Part shown: piece after piece, positions 14,974-22,543 of the stretch
Layout of the letters: every line of letters begins with the position of its first letter
How positions within the stretch are numbered: the first letter of the stretch is position 1
Source: an uncultured Ellagibacter sp.
Lineage (GTDB): Bacteria; Actinomycetota; Coriobacteriia; Coriobacteriales; Eggerthellaceae
DNA: 23,328 nt
NCBI RefSeq assembly: GCF_934617235.1
Contig: NZ_CAKTTZ010000039.1
Span: forward strand, 1-23,328
Direction of reading: 5' to 3'
Translations under genes and position numbers: made by a program
Notes under the pieces: generated by a model
Seen by the model: only the letters and a program-made list of their open reading frames with translations
What the model was told of the DNA's origin: nothing
The model's database searches: none

Positions 14974-16263
14974 ATGATAAGTTCGCTTCGAAAGGGCATC
15001 GTCGCATTTGCGATGTTCGCACTACTCAGTACGATTCCTGCTGTGGCCTGGGCTGATGGCACTATCAACGCGGAACCCGCCGCGAATGGGGCGCTTCAGG
15101 CGGGCCAGGTTGCCACCTGGGACTGCTCCGATGGGGGCATCGCTCCCGAGAGCGTTTACGGCCGCGTGGACAAGCCGACGGTCACCTTCGTCACGCAGGG
15201 CACGTTCTATCAGGACACTGCCCGCTATATGCTCGACTACGTCAATGAGGCCCGCAGCGCAGTGGGCGCGGCCCCTCTGACGTGGAGCTATGAGCTCGAG
15301 GTCTGTGCGATGCAGCGCGCCGCCGAGATTTCGATCAGTGGAATTTACGGCCCCTTCTTCAGCCATACGCGTCCGAGTGGCGAGGATTGCTTCACCGTGG
15401 TCGAAGATGTCATGCTGAGCAACCCCTACTCTGCGCTCGGCGAGAACATCCTTGGGACAACGTACGACGTAGCGACGGCTAACTATTGGTGGACGAACTC
15501 ACCCGGTCACTATGCGAACATGATCAGCGAGGACTTCAACTCGGTTGGTGTTGCGTGCTTTGATGGCTATTGGGTCGAGTTCTTCGGCTATCAGACGTTT
15601 GAGACTACCGAGCAAACTGCGGTAGACGGAACCTATGGCACCTTTATCGAAATGGGCCAGTGCAACCTGGGCCTGTTCTTCCCCGATTTCGAGGCGGGCG
15701 AGTGGTATGCCGATACCATGGTGTACATGCTCAACAATGGTCTCATCACGGGCTACAACGACGGCACTCACCGACTGGGCGTCTACGACTCGATCAAGCG
15801 CGGCGACGTTGCGATGATCTTGTGGCGTATGGCGGGCAAGCCGGACGTTTCGGTGGAGCAGTTCTATGACGTGCCCAGCGACTCGTACTATTCGGATGCA
15901 ATCAACTGGGCCCGTGCGGCGGGAATCATCGGCGGCTACACGGACCCCGTTGACGGCACTCCGCTTAACTTGTTCGGACCCGAAGACTACGTCACGCGCG
16001 AGCAGTTCGCGGTGATGATCGCTAAGTACGCAAACATTCTCTACGGGGTCAATTTGTCGAGCGACGGCTCGAAGCTTGCTTCCATGCCCGACGCTTCGTC
16101 GGTGAGCCCCTGGGCGCGCGCCAGCTTGGCCTGGGCTCTCGACGCGGGCGTCATGGATGGCAAGAATGTCGACGGCACGCGTTACCTTGACCCGCAAGGT
16201 TCGGCCTGGCGCTCTGCCGTTGGCAAGATGACCGCAACGCTTGAGCGTGACGTGTTGCAGTAA
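14974..16263 (+). CDS. Secreted CAP-domain protein with three SLH-type repeats
   Basis: A 429-residue exported protein. Residues 1-27 are a signal peptide (basic MISSLRKG, hydrophobic core, cleavage after VAWA). Residues about 80-208 form a CAP/SCP domain with the conserved set FFSH (H131), GENI (E157) and SPGHYANM (H179). Three SLH-like repeats follow at about 236-290, 297-355 and 370-425, each with the F/M-x-D-x...W/Y-A pattern and a GYxD/G-type turn. SLH repeats usually anchor proteins to cell-wall polymers, so this is probably a cell-surface protein; the biochemical role of bacterial CAP domains is largely unknown. ATG 14974 has GAGGAGAG upstream, and a TATAGT -10-like box lies at 14931-14936. 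A terminator follows at 16341. Confidence 0.88.
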   Translation: MISSLRKGIVAFAMFALLSTIPAVAWADGTINAEPAANGALQAGQVATWDCSDGGIAPESVYGRVDKPTVTFVTQGTFYQDTARYMLDYVNEARSAVGAAPLTWSYELEVCAMQRAAEISISGIYGPFFSHTRPSGEDCFTVVEDVMLSNPYSALGENILGTTYDVATANYWWTNSPGHYANMISEDFNSVGVACFDGYWVEFFGYQTFETTEQTAVDGTYGTFIEMGQCNLGLFFPDFEAGEWYADTMVYMLNNGLITGYNDGTHRLGVYDSIKRGDVAMILWRMAGKPDVSVEQFYDVPSDSYYSDAINWARAAGIIGGYTDPVDGTPLNLFGPEDYVTREQFAVMIAKYANILYGVNLSSDGSKLASMPDASSVSPWARASLAWALDAGVMDGKNVDGTRYLDPQGSAWRSAVGKMTATLERDVLQ

Positions 16264-16340
16264 AACGAAGCTTCCAACCTGCAAGGTTTCGCTTTCGCCG
16301 ACGATTTCGCCTCCATGAGCGTATTTCCTGCGAAGGTCTC

Positions 16341-16371
16341 AGGGCGTTTCTCACACGAGGGACGCCCTTTT
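16341..16371 (+). terminator. Rho-independent terminator after the CAP-SLH gene
   Basis: AGGGCGT (16341-16347) pairs with ACGCCCT (16362-16368) and runs into TTTT. It lies 78 bases after the stop codon. Confidence 0.7.
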
Positions 16372-16379
16372 GGTATCAT
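16371..16379 (+). promoter_or_regulatory. prfA extended -10 promoter
   Basis: TGGTATCAT is an extended -10 (TGN before TATCAT, 5/6 to consensus) that starts at the last T of the preceding terminator. There is no clear -35, as is usual for extended -10 promoters. The start of transcription would be near 16386. Confidence 0.45.
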
Positions 16380-16423
16380 TGTTCAGCTACGGATAACGCA
16401 ATTCGCATAAAGGAACGCACGCA

Positions 16424-17497
16424 ATGCAAGATAACGACATGCGCGAGAAGCTCGAGAAGATCATTTCCGCCTACGAGGAGCTCCAGGCGAAGATGAGCGA
16501 CCCTTCGGTTCTCGCCGATCAAAAGGCATACAACCACCTCGCCAAGGAATACGCGAACCAGGGCCCGCTCGCCGCGAAGGCGCGCGAGTACCTCGCGTGC
16601 TGCAGCGACATCGACGACGCCAAGGAGATGCTCGCCGATCCTGACATGAAGGAGTTCGCGCAGGAGACCATCGCCGAGGCCGAATCGAAGATGCCCGCCC
16701 TCGAAGAGGACATCAAGTTCATGCTCATTCCCTCGGACCCTGCCGACGAGAAGGACATCATCGTGGAGATCCGCGCTGCTGCCGGCGGCGACGAGGCGGC
16801 AATCTTCGCAGGCGACCTCTTCAAGATGTACGAGCGCTTCTGCTCTTCTCAGAAGTGGAAGATCGAGCTTATGGACGTTTCTCCGTCCGAGGCTGGCGGG
16901 TACAAGGAAATCCAGTTCAAGGTGAAGGGCGACAAGGTGTACTCGGTCATGAAGTACGAGTCCGGCGTGCACCGCGTGCAGCGCGTGCCCAAGACGGAAA
17001 GCCAGGGCCGCATCCACACGTCCACGGCGACCGTTGCCGTGCTTCCCGAGGCCGATGAGGTTGAGGTCGACATCAACGAGAACGACCTGCGCATCGACGT
17101 GTTTCGCGCCGGCGGCCCCGGCGGACAGTGCGTCAACACGACCGACTCCGCCGTGCGCATCACGCACCTGCCGACCGGTCTTGTCGTGCAGTCTCAGGAC
17201 CAGAAGTCGCAGCTGCAGAACAAGATCGCGGCTATGGCTGTCCTTCGCGCGCGCCTCTACGAGAAGATGCTCGCCGAGCAGCAGGCCGCCGAAGGTGCCG
17301 AGCGCCTCGCGCAGATCGGTTCGGGCGATCGCTCCGAGAAGATCCGCACCTACAACCTCCCCCAGGACCGCGTGACCGATCATCGCATCGGCTTCAATTC
17401 CACGTACAGCTCGGTTCTCGAAGGTGACGGGCTTGGCGATGTCATCACCGCACTTCAGGCGGCCGACCGCGCCCGTAAGCTCGCCGAAGCTGTGTAA
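16424..17497 (+). CDS. prfA: Peptide chain release factor 1
   Basis: A 357-residue class I release factor that reads UAA and UAG in the ribosomal A site and triggers peptidyl-tRNA hydrolysis. The catalytic GGQ is at residues 233-235 in the strongly conserved AGGPGGQCVNTTDSAVR. The stop-codon reader is the RF1-type PxT motif, here PKT (189-191) in HRVQRVPKTESQGRIHTST, which distinguishes it from RF2 (SPF). Length is standard, and the start is preceded by AAAGGAA. It is followed on the same strand by prmC, whose product methylates the GGQ glutamine. Many actinobacteria have rpmE just upstream, but here a surface-protein gene and terminator occupy that place. Confidence 0.97.
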   Translation: MQDNDMREKLEKIISAYEELQAKMSDPSVLADQKAYNHLAKEYANQGPLAAKAREYLACCSDIDDAKEMLADPDMKEFAQETIAEAESKMPALEEDIKFMLIPSDPADEKDIIVEIRAAAGGDEAAIFAGDLFKMYERFCSSQKWKIELMDVSPSEAGGYKEIQFKVKGDKVYSVMKYESGVHRVQRVPKTESQGRIHTSTATVAVLPEADEVEVDINENDLRIDVFRAGGPGGQCVNTTDSAVRITHLPTGLVVQSQDQKSQLQNKIAAMAVLRARLYEKMLAEQQAAEGAERLAQIGSGDRSEKIRTYNLPQDRVTDHRIGFNSTYSSVLEGDGLGDVITALQAADRARKLAEAV

Positions 17498-17499
17498 GC

Positions 17500-17523
17500 T
17501 TCGCTGTTCTGACGAACAGCGAA
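17500..17523. other. Strong hairpin directly after prfA
   Basis: A perfect 10-bp stem (17500-17509 with 17514-17523) with a TGAC tetraloop begins three bases after the prfA stop. No T-run follows, so it is more likely to protect or attenuate the transcript than to act as a classical terminator. Confidence 0.55.
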
Positions 17524-17535
17524 AGACTCGACGCT

Positions 17536-17644
17536 GCGATGGGCCCTGGCACCCCATCTCCGCACGATGCTGCAGGCTCGCGTACCGTGAAGGTACGCGT
17601 CGCCTTTGCATCCTGCGGACCTGGGGCGTCAGGGCCCATCTCGC
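17536..17644. repeat. 109-nt near-perfect palindrome between prfA and prmC
   Basis: Two arms of about 50 bases are inverted copies of each other with scattered mismatches. The outer part is GCGATGGGCCCTGGCACCCC (17536-17555) against GGGGCGTCAGGGCCCATCTCGC, the middle TCCGCACGATGC against GCATCCTGCGGA, and the apex GCGTACC-GTGAA-GGTACGC (17580-17598). It fills most of the 194-base spacer and has no coding logic. The size and shape resemble a mobile intergenic palindrome (REP/BIME-like). It would also fold into a long hairpin in a prfA-prmC transcript. Confidence 0.75.
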
Positions 17645-17691
17645 TGATTTACTGCGCCAACAGGCGAGATAGTTAGGGAGGCTGCATTCCG

Positions 17692-18750
17692 ATGACGGAT
17701 GACGTGTGGACTATTAAGGCTGCGCTCGAGTGGACGCAGGGGTATCTTGCGCGCAAGGGCGACGAGAATCCGCGCCTGTCGGCGGAGTGGCTTCTTGCCG
17801 AGGCTACGGGCCTGCGTCGCGTGGAGCTCTACGTCAATTTCGAGAGGCCCCTCTCGATGGAAGAGCGCGATATTCTTCGCGGTTACGTGTCGCGCCGCGG
17901 GGCTGGCGAGCCGCTGCAATACATCACGGGCGAGGTTGCGTTCCGCCATATCGCGATGAAGGTGCGCCCGGGCGTGCTCATTCCGCGCCCCGAAACTGAG
18001 GTCCTCGTGAGTGAGGCGCTTTCGCTTCTGCCCCCCGCTGGGCGCCGCGTGGCGCGCGACTCGCGCATCGGCGCTTGGGAAGGCGATCTCATGCGCGCTG
18101 CAGAGGCGGCCGACGAGGAAGCGGGCGAGGATTCGAATGCGTTTTCCCAGGTAGCAAGCGCGCTCGGCGCTGAAGATTTCCTTGCTGCCGACGGCGGGGC
18201 CGCATCGGACCCCGCTGCTCCCGAGACGCTTTTCGTGGCCGACTTGTGCACGGGGAGCGGTTGCATCGCTTGCTCGATTGCCTACGAGCGCCCCGATACC
18301 CGCGTTATCGCCACCGATATCTCGCCGGATGCCGTTGCACTTGCGAGCGAGAACGCGACGGCGCTCGGTCTTGCCGACCGCGTGCGCATCGTCGAATGCG
18401 ACCTTGCGGCGGGCGTTCCCGAAACGGCGATTGGCAAGCTCCATCTGGTCGTTTCCAATCCGCCTTACGTTCCCACCGCGGTGATGGCGGAGATTCCCCA
18501 GGAGGTAGCTGCCTTCGAGCCTGCGCTCGCCCTCGAAGGGGGCGCCGACGGGCTCGATGTGTTCCGCCGCGAAATCGAATGGTGCCGACAGGCGTTGCGA
18601 CCTGGTGGTGGCTGTGCATTCGAATTGCACGAGACCTGCCTCGATAAGGCGGCATCGCTTGCGCGCGCGGCGGGATTTAAGGATGTTCGCGTTGTTGCCG
18701 ACCTCGCGGGAAGGCCGCGAGTTCTTACGGCCCGCAAGCCCGAGTGCTAG
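17692..18750 (+). CDS. prmC: Release-factor glutamine methyltransferase PrmC (HemK)
   Basis: A 352-residue SAM-dependent methyltransferase that N5-methylates the GGQ glutamine of release factors. Seen: an N-terminal helical domain (1-95), VLIPRPETEVLV (95-106), the SAM motif VADLCTGSGCIA (about 182-193), the acidic strand end ATDISPDAV, and the catalytic VVSNPPYVP with NPPY at 256-259. Between PETEVLV and the SAM motif is a low-complexity insertion of about 65 residues (114-180, Ala/Glu/Asp-rich) where the family normally has about ten; this explains the length over the usual 280. The fold seems intact. ATG 17692 follows GGGAGG ten bases upstream. It is linked to prfA, as in many bacteria. 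Confidence 0.93.
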   Translation: MTDDVWTIKAALEWTQGYLARKGDENPRLSAEWLLAEATGLRRVELYVNFERPLSMEERDILRGYVSRRGAGEPLQYITGEVAFRHIAMKVRPGVLIPRPETEVLVSEALSLLPPAGRRVARDSRIGAWEGDLMRAAEAADEEAGEDSNAFSQVASALGAEDFLAADGGAASDPAAPETLFVADLCTGSGCIACSIAYERPDTRVIATDISPDAVALASENATALGLADRVRIVECDLAAGVPETAIGKLHLVVSNPPYVPTAVMAEIPQEVAAFEPALALEGGADGLDVFRREIEWCRQALRPGGGCAFELHETCLDKAASLARAAGFKDVRVVADLAGRPRVLTARKPEC

Positions 18751-18839
18751 CGTTTCGTTTCGCGTTGCCCCTCCTTGGCAGCGCGCACTTACGCTAGAAT
18801 ACTGCTATTCGACTACGTCTACTATTGCAAGGAGCGTTC

Positions 18840-19679
18840 ATGTCTTCTGATAACGTGCTCAAGGCAAATCTCGAAGAGGCGGCAAGCGTTTTGCGGGAGC
18901 GCCTTGGCGATCGCAAGCCCACATTCGGCATCGTGCTCGGTTCGGGGCTCGGCCCCCTCGCCGAGCAAATCGAGGATGCCGTCATCGTTTCCTTCGGCGA
19001 GATTCCCCACATGAAGCGCAGTACGGCGACGGGGCACAAGGGCCGCTTCGTGTGCGGTGTGCTCGGTGGGGAAACGGTGCTCGCCATGCAGGGCCGCCTG
19101 CACGGCTACGAGGGGAACTCACCACAGGAGGTCGCATTCCCCATCTGGCTCATGCATCTTTTGGGAATCGAGGCGCTCATCACGACGAATGCGGCGGGCG
19201 CCATCAACGAGACCTATGCTCCCGGCGAGTTCTGCATTATGAGCGACCATATCAATTTCACGGGGCGAAACCCAATCGTTGGAACCGAACCCGACGGCAT
19301 CGCATTCCGCTTCTTCTCGATGACCGACGCCTACGACCCTGAGCTGCGCGCGGTGGCCCGCAGGGTGGCATCCGAGCGCGATGTGCGCGTGCAAGAGGGT
19401 GTTTATTTGGGACTTTTGGGGCCGAGCTTCGAAACACCGGCCGAAATCCGCGCGTTTCGTGCATGGGGTGCCGACACGGTTGCCATGAGCGTGTGCGAGG
19501 AGGTCATCGCGGCACGCCATGTGGGCATGCGCGTGCTCGGCATCTCGCTCGTGTCGAACATGGCGGCGGGCGTTGAGGGCTCGTCCCCGAGCGATACGGA
19601 AGTGTTCGAGGTTGCAAAAGTAGCGGAGCCTAAATTCTGCAGCCTTATCGAGGGAATCGTCGAGGAGGCAGCGATCTAA
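18840..19679 (+). CDS. punA: Purine nucleoside phosphorylase (trimeric type)
   Basis: A 279-residue enzyme of purine salvage, converting inosine or guanosine plus phosphate to the free base and ribose-1-phosphate. Seen: the phosphate loop GSGLG (about 34-38), GHKGRF, the family signature MQGRLHGYEG, TTNAAGAIN, GPSFETPAEIR with the base-binding Glu, and SLVSNMAAG with the Asn characteristic of 6-oxopurine specificity. It belongs to the mammalian/PunA-like trimeric family rather than the hexameric DeoD type. ATG 18840 has AAGGAG five bases upstream. A TAGAAT -10-like box lies at 18795-18800 and a terminator follows, so it is probably a single-gene unit. Confidence 0.95.
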   Translation: MSSDNVLKANLEEAASVLRERLGDRKPTFGIVLGSGLGPLAEQIEDAVIVSFGEIPHMKRSTATGHKGRFVCGVLGGETVLAMQGRLHGYEGNSPQEVAFPIWLMHLLGIEALITTNAAGAINETYAPGEFCIMSDHINFTGRNPIVGTEPDGIAFRFFSMTDAYDPELRAVARRVASERDVRVQEGVYLGLLGPSFETPAEIRAFRAWGADTVAMSVCEEVIAARHVGMRVLGISLVSNMAAGVEGSSPSDTEVFEVAKVAEPKFCSLIEGIVEEAAI

Positions 19680-19708
19680 CTATCGATTTTCGATTTGGAA
19701 ATGACCTG

Positions 19709-19746
19709 ACGGCGGCGCGGAGTATTCCGTGTCGCCGTTTTGTTTT
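19709..19746 (+). terminator. Rho-independent terminator after punA
   Basis: ACGGCG (19709-19714) pairs with CGCCGT (19733-19738), an inner CGG/CCG pair extends the stem, and TTTTGTTTT follows. Confidence 0.7.
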
Positions 19747-19791
19747 GGGAGTATCATTGTCCGCGGCAAAGGCGAGGGAAAGCGTGCGCTG

Positions 19792-21501
19792 GTGAGCGAG
19801 AAAGCGAAACGAAATATCAAACGGGGATGTGCCGCGGCGGGAGCGCTTGTGGCCGCAATCCTTATCGTGACGTGCCCGATTCCAGGACTTTCGTACCAGG
19901 CGACAGCAGTGCTCGGTATCCTCATCATGGCTATCGTGTGGTGGATTACCGGCGTCTTACCCGAGTTTGTTACCGCGGTGGTGATGGCGGTGCTTTTCGT
20001 GGTAGTCGCCGGCATCTCCGTCGGCGCGACGTTCTCGACGTTCGCGTCTTCCACCTGGTGGCTGCTCCTTTCCGCCTTCACGCTGGGCGTTGGCATGAAA
20101 ACGAGCGGCCTTATGAGGCGTATTGCGCTTGCAATCGTGAATAGGTTTCCGCGAACTTTCCGCTGCCAAGTGATTGCTCAGCTCGTTACGGGTACGGTGC
20201 TCGGCCCTTTGATTCCGAGCCTTGCTGTAAAGGGCGCGATGCTCGCTCCGCTTGCGATGGATATTGGCGACGAATTGGGCTATGAGCGTCAGGGCAGGTG
20301 TGCGACCGGTCTGTTCGCGGCGATGCTCGTGGGCATTCGCACGGTTGCGCCAACTATCGTCTCCGCATCGGTGACCGGCTACGCTCTCATGGCGACGCTG
20401 CCCGCTGACGTGCAAGAACAGTTCAACATGGCATCATGGTTTGTTGCGGCTCTGCCGTGGCTTGTCGTGGTGCTTGTGCTGAACTATCTCTTGATTATGG
20501 GGATATACGGGCGAGGGGAAAAGGCCGGTTCTGCTTCTGAGACCGTCGGCGCATCCGGCAACGCCCAGTCGTTCAAACAGTCCTCGCTGCGCTGCGGAAC
20601 TCGCTTTGTGGGCGCCACCGAATGCGCCGACTCCAAGCAAAGTGAAGCTAAGGGCTCCGCTTTAGATGCCGCTGGTCTCTGTCAAGCGAATTCCGATCAA
20701 GCCAGAAACCTTGGCTCCGAAGAAAACAACCAAGCAGCGCGAGGACTCGGCGACCTTCACCAAGCGAGTTCCGCAGCGAAGCGAGGACTGTCTGAGCGAC
20801 TGAAGGTTGCCGAGTCCTCGCGCGGAGGGAAGGACCCCGACAACAACCAACTTGCTCCAACCGACTTAGGGCCGCTTTCGGCGGTGGAGAAGCGCATGCT
20901 CGCCATCATCTTGGTGACGGTCGTCTTGTGGGCAACCGAGCCGTTCCACCATGTCTCCGCCATGGCAGTCGGCCTTGCGGCGCTCGTCGCCATGTTCGTG
21001 CTGAAGGTGATCGACGTCCCCGCGTTCAAATCGGGGGTGAACTGGACGTCGCTCCTCTTCATCGGCATCGCGCTCGGGTTGGGGTCGGTGTTCGCCGAGG
21101 CGGGGCTCAACGATTGGGTCATGCAGACTTGCGGCCCTGCCTTCCAGGCGCTTGCGGGTAATCCGTACCTGCTTGTGCTTGGAATCGGTGCGATCACCAT
21201 AGTGCTTCGGTTCCTCATCGTTTCCGAGGTGGCGTATCTCAATCTGCTCATGGCGTTCCTCGTGCCGATGGCGGCGAGCGTGGGCGTGAACCCTTGGGTG
21301 CTCGGATTCTCGGCGTATACGCTCGTCATCGCATGGTTCGCGAAGTATCAAAGCCCGATATACCTCGCCGCGTTCTATGCGGTCGATGGTAAGATGGCGA
21401 AGCATTCAGAACTTGCCAAGTACTGCGGCGTCTATCTTGCGACCTGCCTTGTGGGGCTCGCGGTTTCCGTGCCGTACTGGCAGTGGATGGGTTTGCTGTA
21501 G
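19792..21501 (+). CDS. DASS/SLC13-family anion symporter with in-frame palindromic insertion
   Basis: A 569-residue integral membrane protein with two blocks of hydrophobic segments, residues 12-242 and 362-568, resembling divalent anion:Na+ symporters (SLC13/CitT-like). Family features include 'TAVLGILIMAIVWWITGVLPEFVTAVVM', 'STWWLLLSAFTLGVGMKTSG', 'PLIPSLAVKGAMLAPLAMDI' and 'GVNWTSLLFIGIALGLGSVFAEAGLNDW'. Substrates of the family are di- or tricarboxylates or sulfate. Between the halves lies a hydrophilic, low-complexity segment at residues about 247-357, encoded by palindromic repeats (20566-20823), which makes it about 100 residues longer than usual. The start is taken as GTG 19792; an earlier GTG at 19729 lies in the punA terminator. 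A TATCAT -10-like box is at 19752. The hydroxyacid dehydrogenase gene follows after 32 bases, probably in the same operon. Confidence 0.87.
   Translation: MSEKAKRNIKRGCAAAGALVAAILIVTCPIPGLSYQATAVLGILIMAIVWWITGVLPEFVTAVVMAVLFVVVAGISVGATFSTFASSTWWLLLSAFTLGVGMKTSGLMRRIALAIVNRFPRTFRCQVIAQLVTGTVLGPLIPSLAVKGAMLAPLAMDIGDELGYERQGRCATGLFAAMLVGIRTVAPTIVSASVTGYALMATLPADVQEQFNMASWFVAALPWLVVVLVLNYLLIMGIYGRGEKAGSASETVGASGNAQSFKQSSLRCGTRFVGATECADSKQSEAKGSALDAAGLCQANSDQARNLGSEENNQAARGLGDLHQASSAAKRGLSERLKVAESSRGGKDPDNNQLAPTDLGPLSAVEKRMLAIILVTVVLWATEPFHHVSAMAVGLAALVAMFVLKVIDVPAFKSGVNWTSLLFIGIALGLGSVFAEAGLNDWVMQTCGPAFQALAGNPYLLVLGIGAITIVLRFLIVSEVAYLNLLMAFLVPMAASVGVNPWVLGFSAYTLVIAWFAKYQSPIYLAAFYAVDGKMAKHSELAKYCGVYLATCLVGLAVSVPYWQWMGLL
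20566..20823. repeat. In-frame nested palindromic repeat element inside the anion symporter gene
   Basis: The 41-base stretch 20566-20606 is repeated in inverted form at 20762-20802 with only three mismatches. A second inverted pair, 20737-20759 and 20801-20823, matches in 22 of 23 positions. Direct relatives also occur: CAAGCGARTTCCG at 20683 and 20761, and AACAACCAA at 20725 and 20842. The reading frame stays open through all of it. Such density of long inverted repeats is not needed to encode a protein loop and points to insertion of a mobile palindromic element kept in frame. Confidence 0.8.
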
Positions 21502-21533
21502 CGGCTTGCCGCAAGAGTCGAAAGGGGACTTAC

Positions 21534-22517
21534 ATGTTGGTTCTGACCGTTGGGAGCGAGGCGCGCACGCGCAAGTATCTGCCTGACCTGCCGGTTACGC
21601 GCGAGGTGGATCTCGTGTGCGCCGAGCGGGGCGTTGCGAACGATGAGCTGCTCGCCCTCGCGCCCGATGCCTCCGTCATTGTCGCCGACGCCATAAGCCC
21701 GGTGGATGCGCAGCTCATCGCGGCAATGCCGAATCTCAAGCTCATCCATTCCGAGGGCGTGGCGTTCAACGCGATCGACGTGGAGGCGGCGCGCGCCAAG
21801 GGTGTTGCCGTGTGCAATTGCGCGGGTGTGAACGCGGGAACCGTCGCCGAGCAGGCTGTCATGCTCATGCTCATGTGCTTAAGGCGTGCGATCGAAGGCG
21901 ACAGGGCGGTTCGCGAGGGTCGTCAGATCGCCCTCAAGGAGCGCATGATGGTGGAGGGCTTTCGCGAGCTGGGGGATTGCACGGTCGGTTTCGTGGGCTT
22001 CGGTGCGATCGGCCAGGCGACTGCGCGCTACCTTCGTCCCTGGGGCTGCAAGATGCTCTACAACAAGCGTCATCCGCTCGACGAGGACCTCGAGAACGAG
22101 CTGGGAGTCCGCTTCGCAAGCCTCGATGACCTGCTTGCCACCTGCGACATCGTGAGCCTGCACGTTCCCGTGACCGACGAGACGCGCGGCATGGTCGACG
22201 GGGAGTTCCTCGTGAAGATGCGTCCCGACGGCGTGCTTGTGAACACGGCGCGCGGCGACATCGTGAATCAAGAAGCGCTCGTTGCGGCGCTCGAGGCGGG
22301 AAGCATCGCGGCCGCAGGGCTCGATACGCTCACGCCCGAGCCGGTGACGCTCGACAACCCCCTCGTGAACCTTTCGCCCGAGGCGGCAGAGCGCGTCGTC
22401 TTCTCACCTCATGTGGGCGGCGTCGCAGAAGGCATGTTCTATCGGGCACACCGAACGATTTGGGAGAACATCGCCCGTCTCGCAGCAGGGGAAGAGCTCG
22501 TCAATCGCGTGCGCTAG
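21534..22517 (+). CDS. D-isomer-specific 2-hydroxyacid dehydrogenase
   Basis: A 327-residue cytoplasmic oxidoreductase that interconverts 2-oxoacids and D-2-hydroxyacids. Seen: the Rossmann motif VGFVGFGAIGQATARYL (GFGAIG at 155-160) and the catalytic triad R240 (NTARGD), E269 (DTLTPEP) and H293 (SPHVGG). After the second strand the cofactor loop reads YNKRHP instead of the Asp typical of NAD-specific members, so NADPH use is plausible. ATG 21534 has AAAGGGG upstream, and the frame upstream overlaps the symporter gene, so the later start is preferred. It lies 32 bases after the anion symporter, suggesting uptake of a carboxylate followed by its reduction or oxidation. The substrate is unknown. 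Confidence 0.92.
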   Translation: MLVLTVGSEARTRKYLPDLPVTREVDLVCAERGVANDELLALAPDASVIVADAISPVDAQLIAAMPNLKLIHSEGVAFNAIDVEAARAKGVAVCNCAGVNAGTVAEQAVMLMLMCLRRAIEGDRAVREGRQIALKERMMVEGFRELGDCTVGFVGFGAIGQATARYLRPWGCKMLYNKRHPLDEDLENELGVRFASLDDLLATCDIVSLHVPVTDETRGMVDGEFLVKMRPDGVLVNTARGDIVNQEALVAALEAGSIAAAGLDTLTPEPVTLDNPLVNLSPEAAERVVFSPHVGGVAEGMFYRAHRTIWENIARLAAGEELVNRVR

Positions 22518-22543
22518 CGGCGCTTGCGTTTTCCCGCTCGTTT

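Noticed and set aside
16376..17611. Long minus-strand open frame opposite prfA (411 codons)
   Set aside because: Shadow of prfA; no recognisable protein features.
20434..20860. Small minus-strand genes inside the symporter insertion
   Set aside because: The short antisense frames there simply reflect translation of the inverted repeats; the plus-strand frame is continuous with both membrane halves of the transporter.
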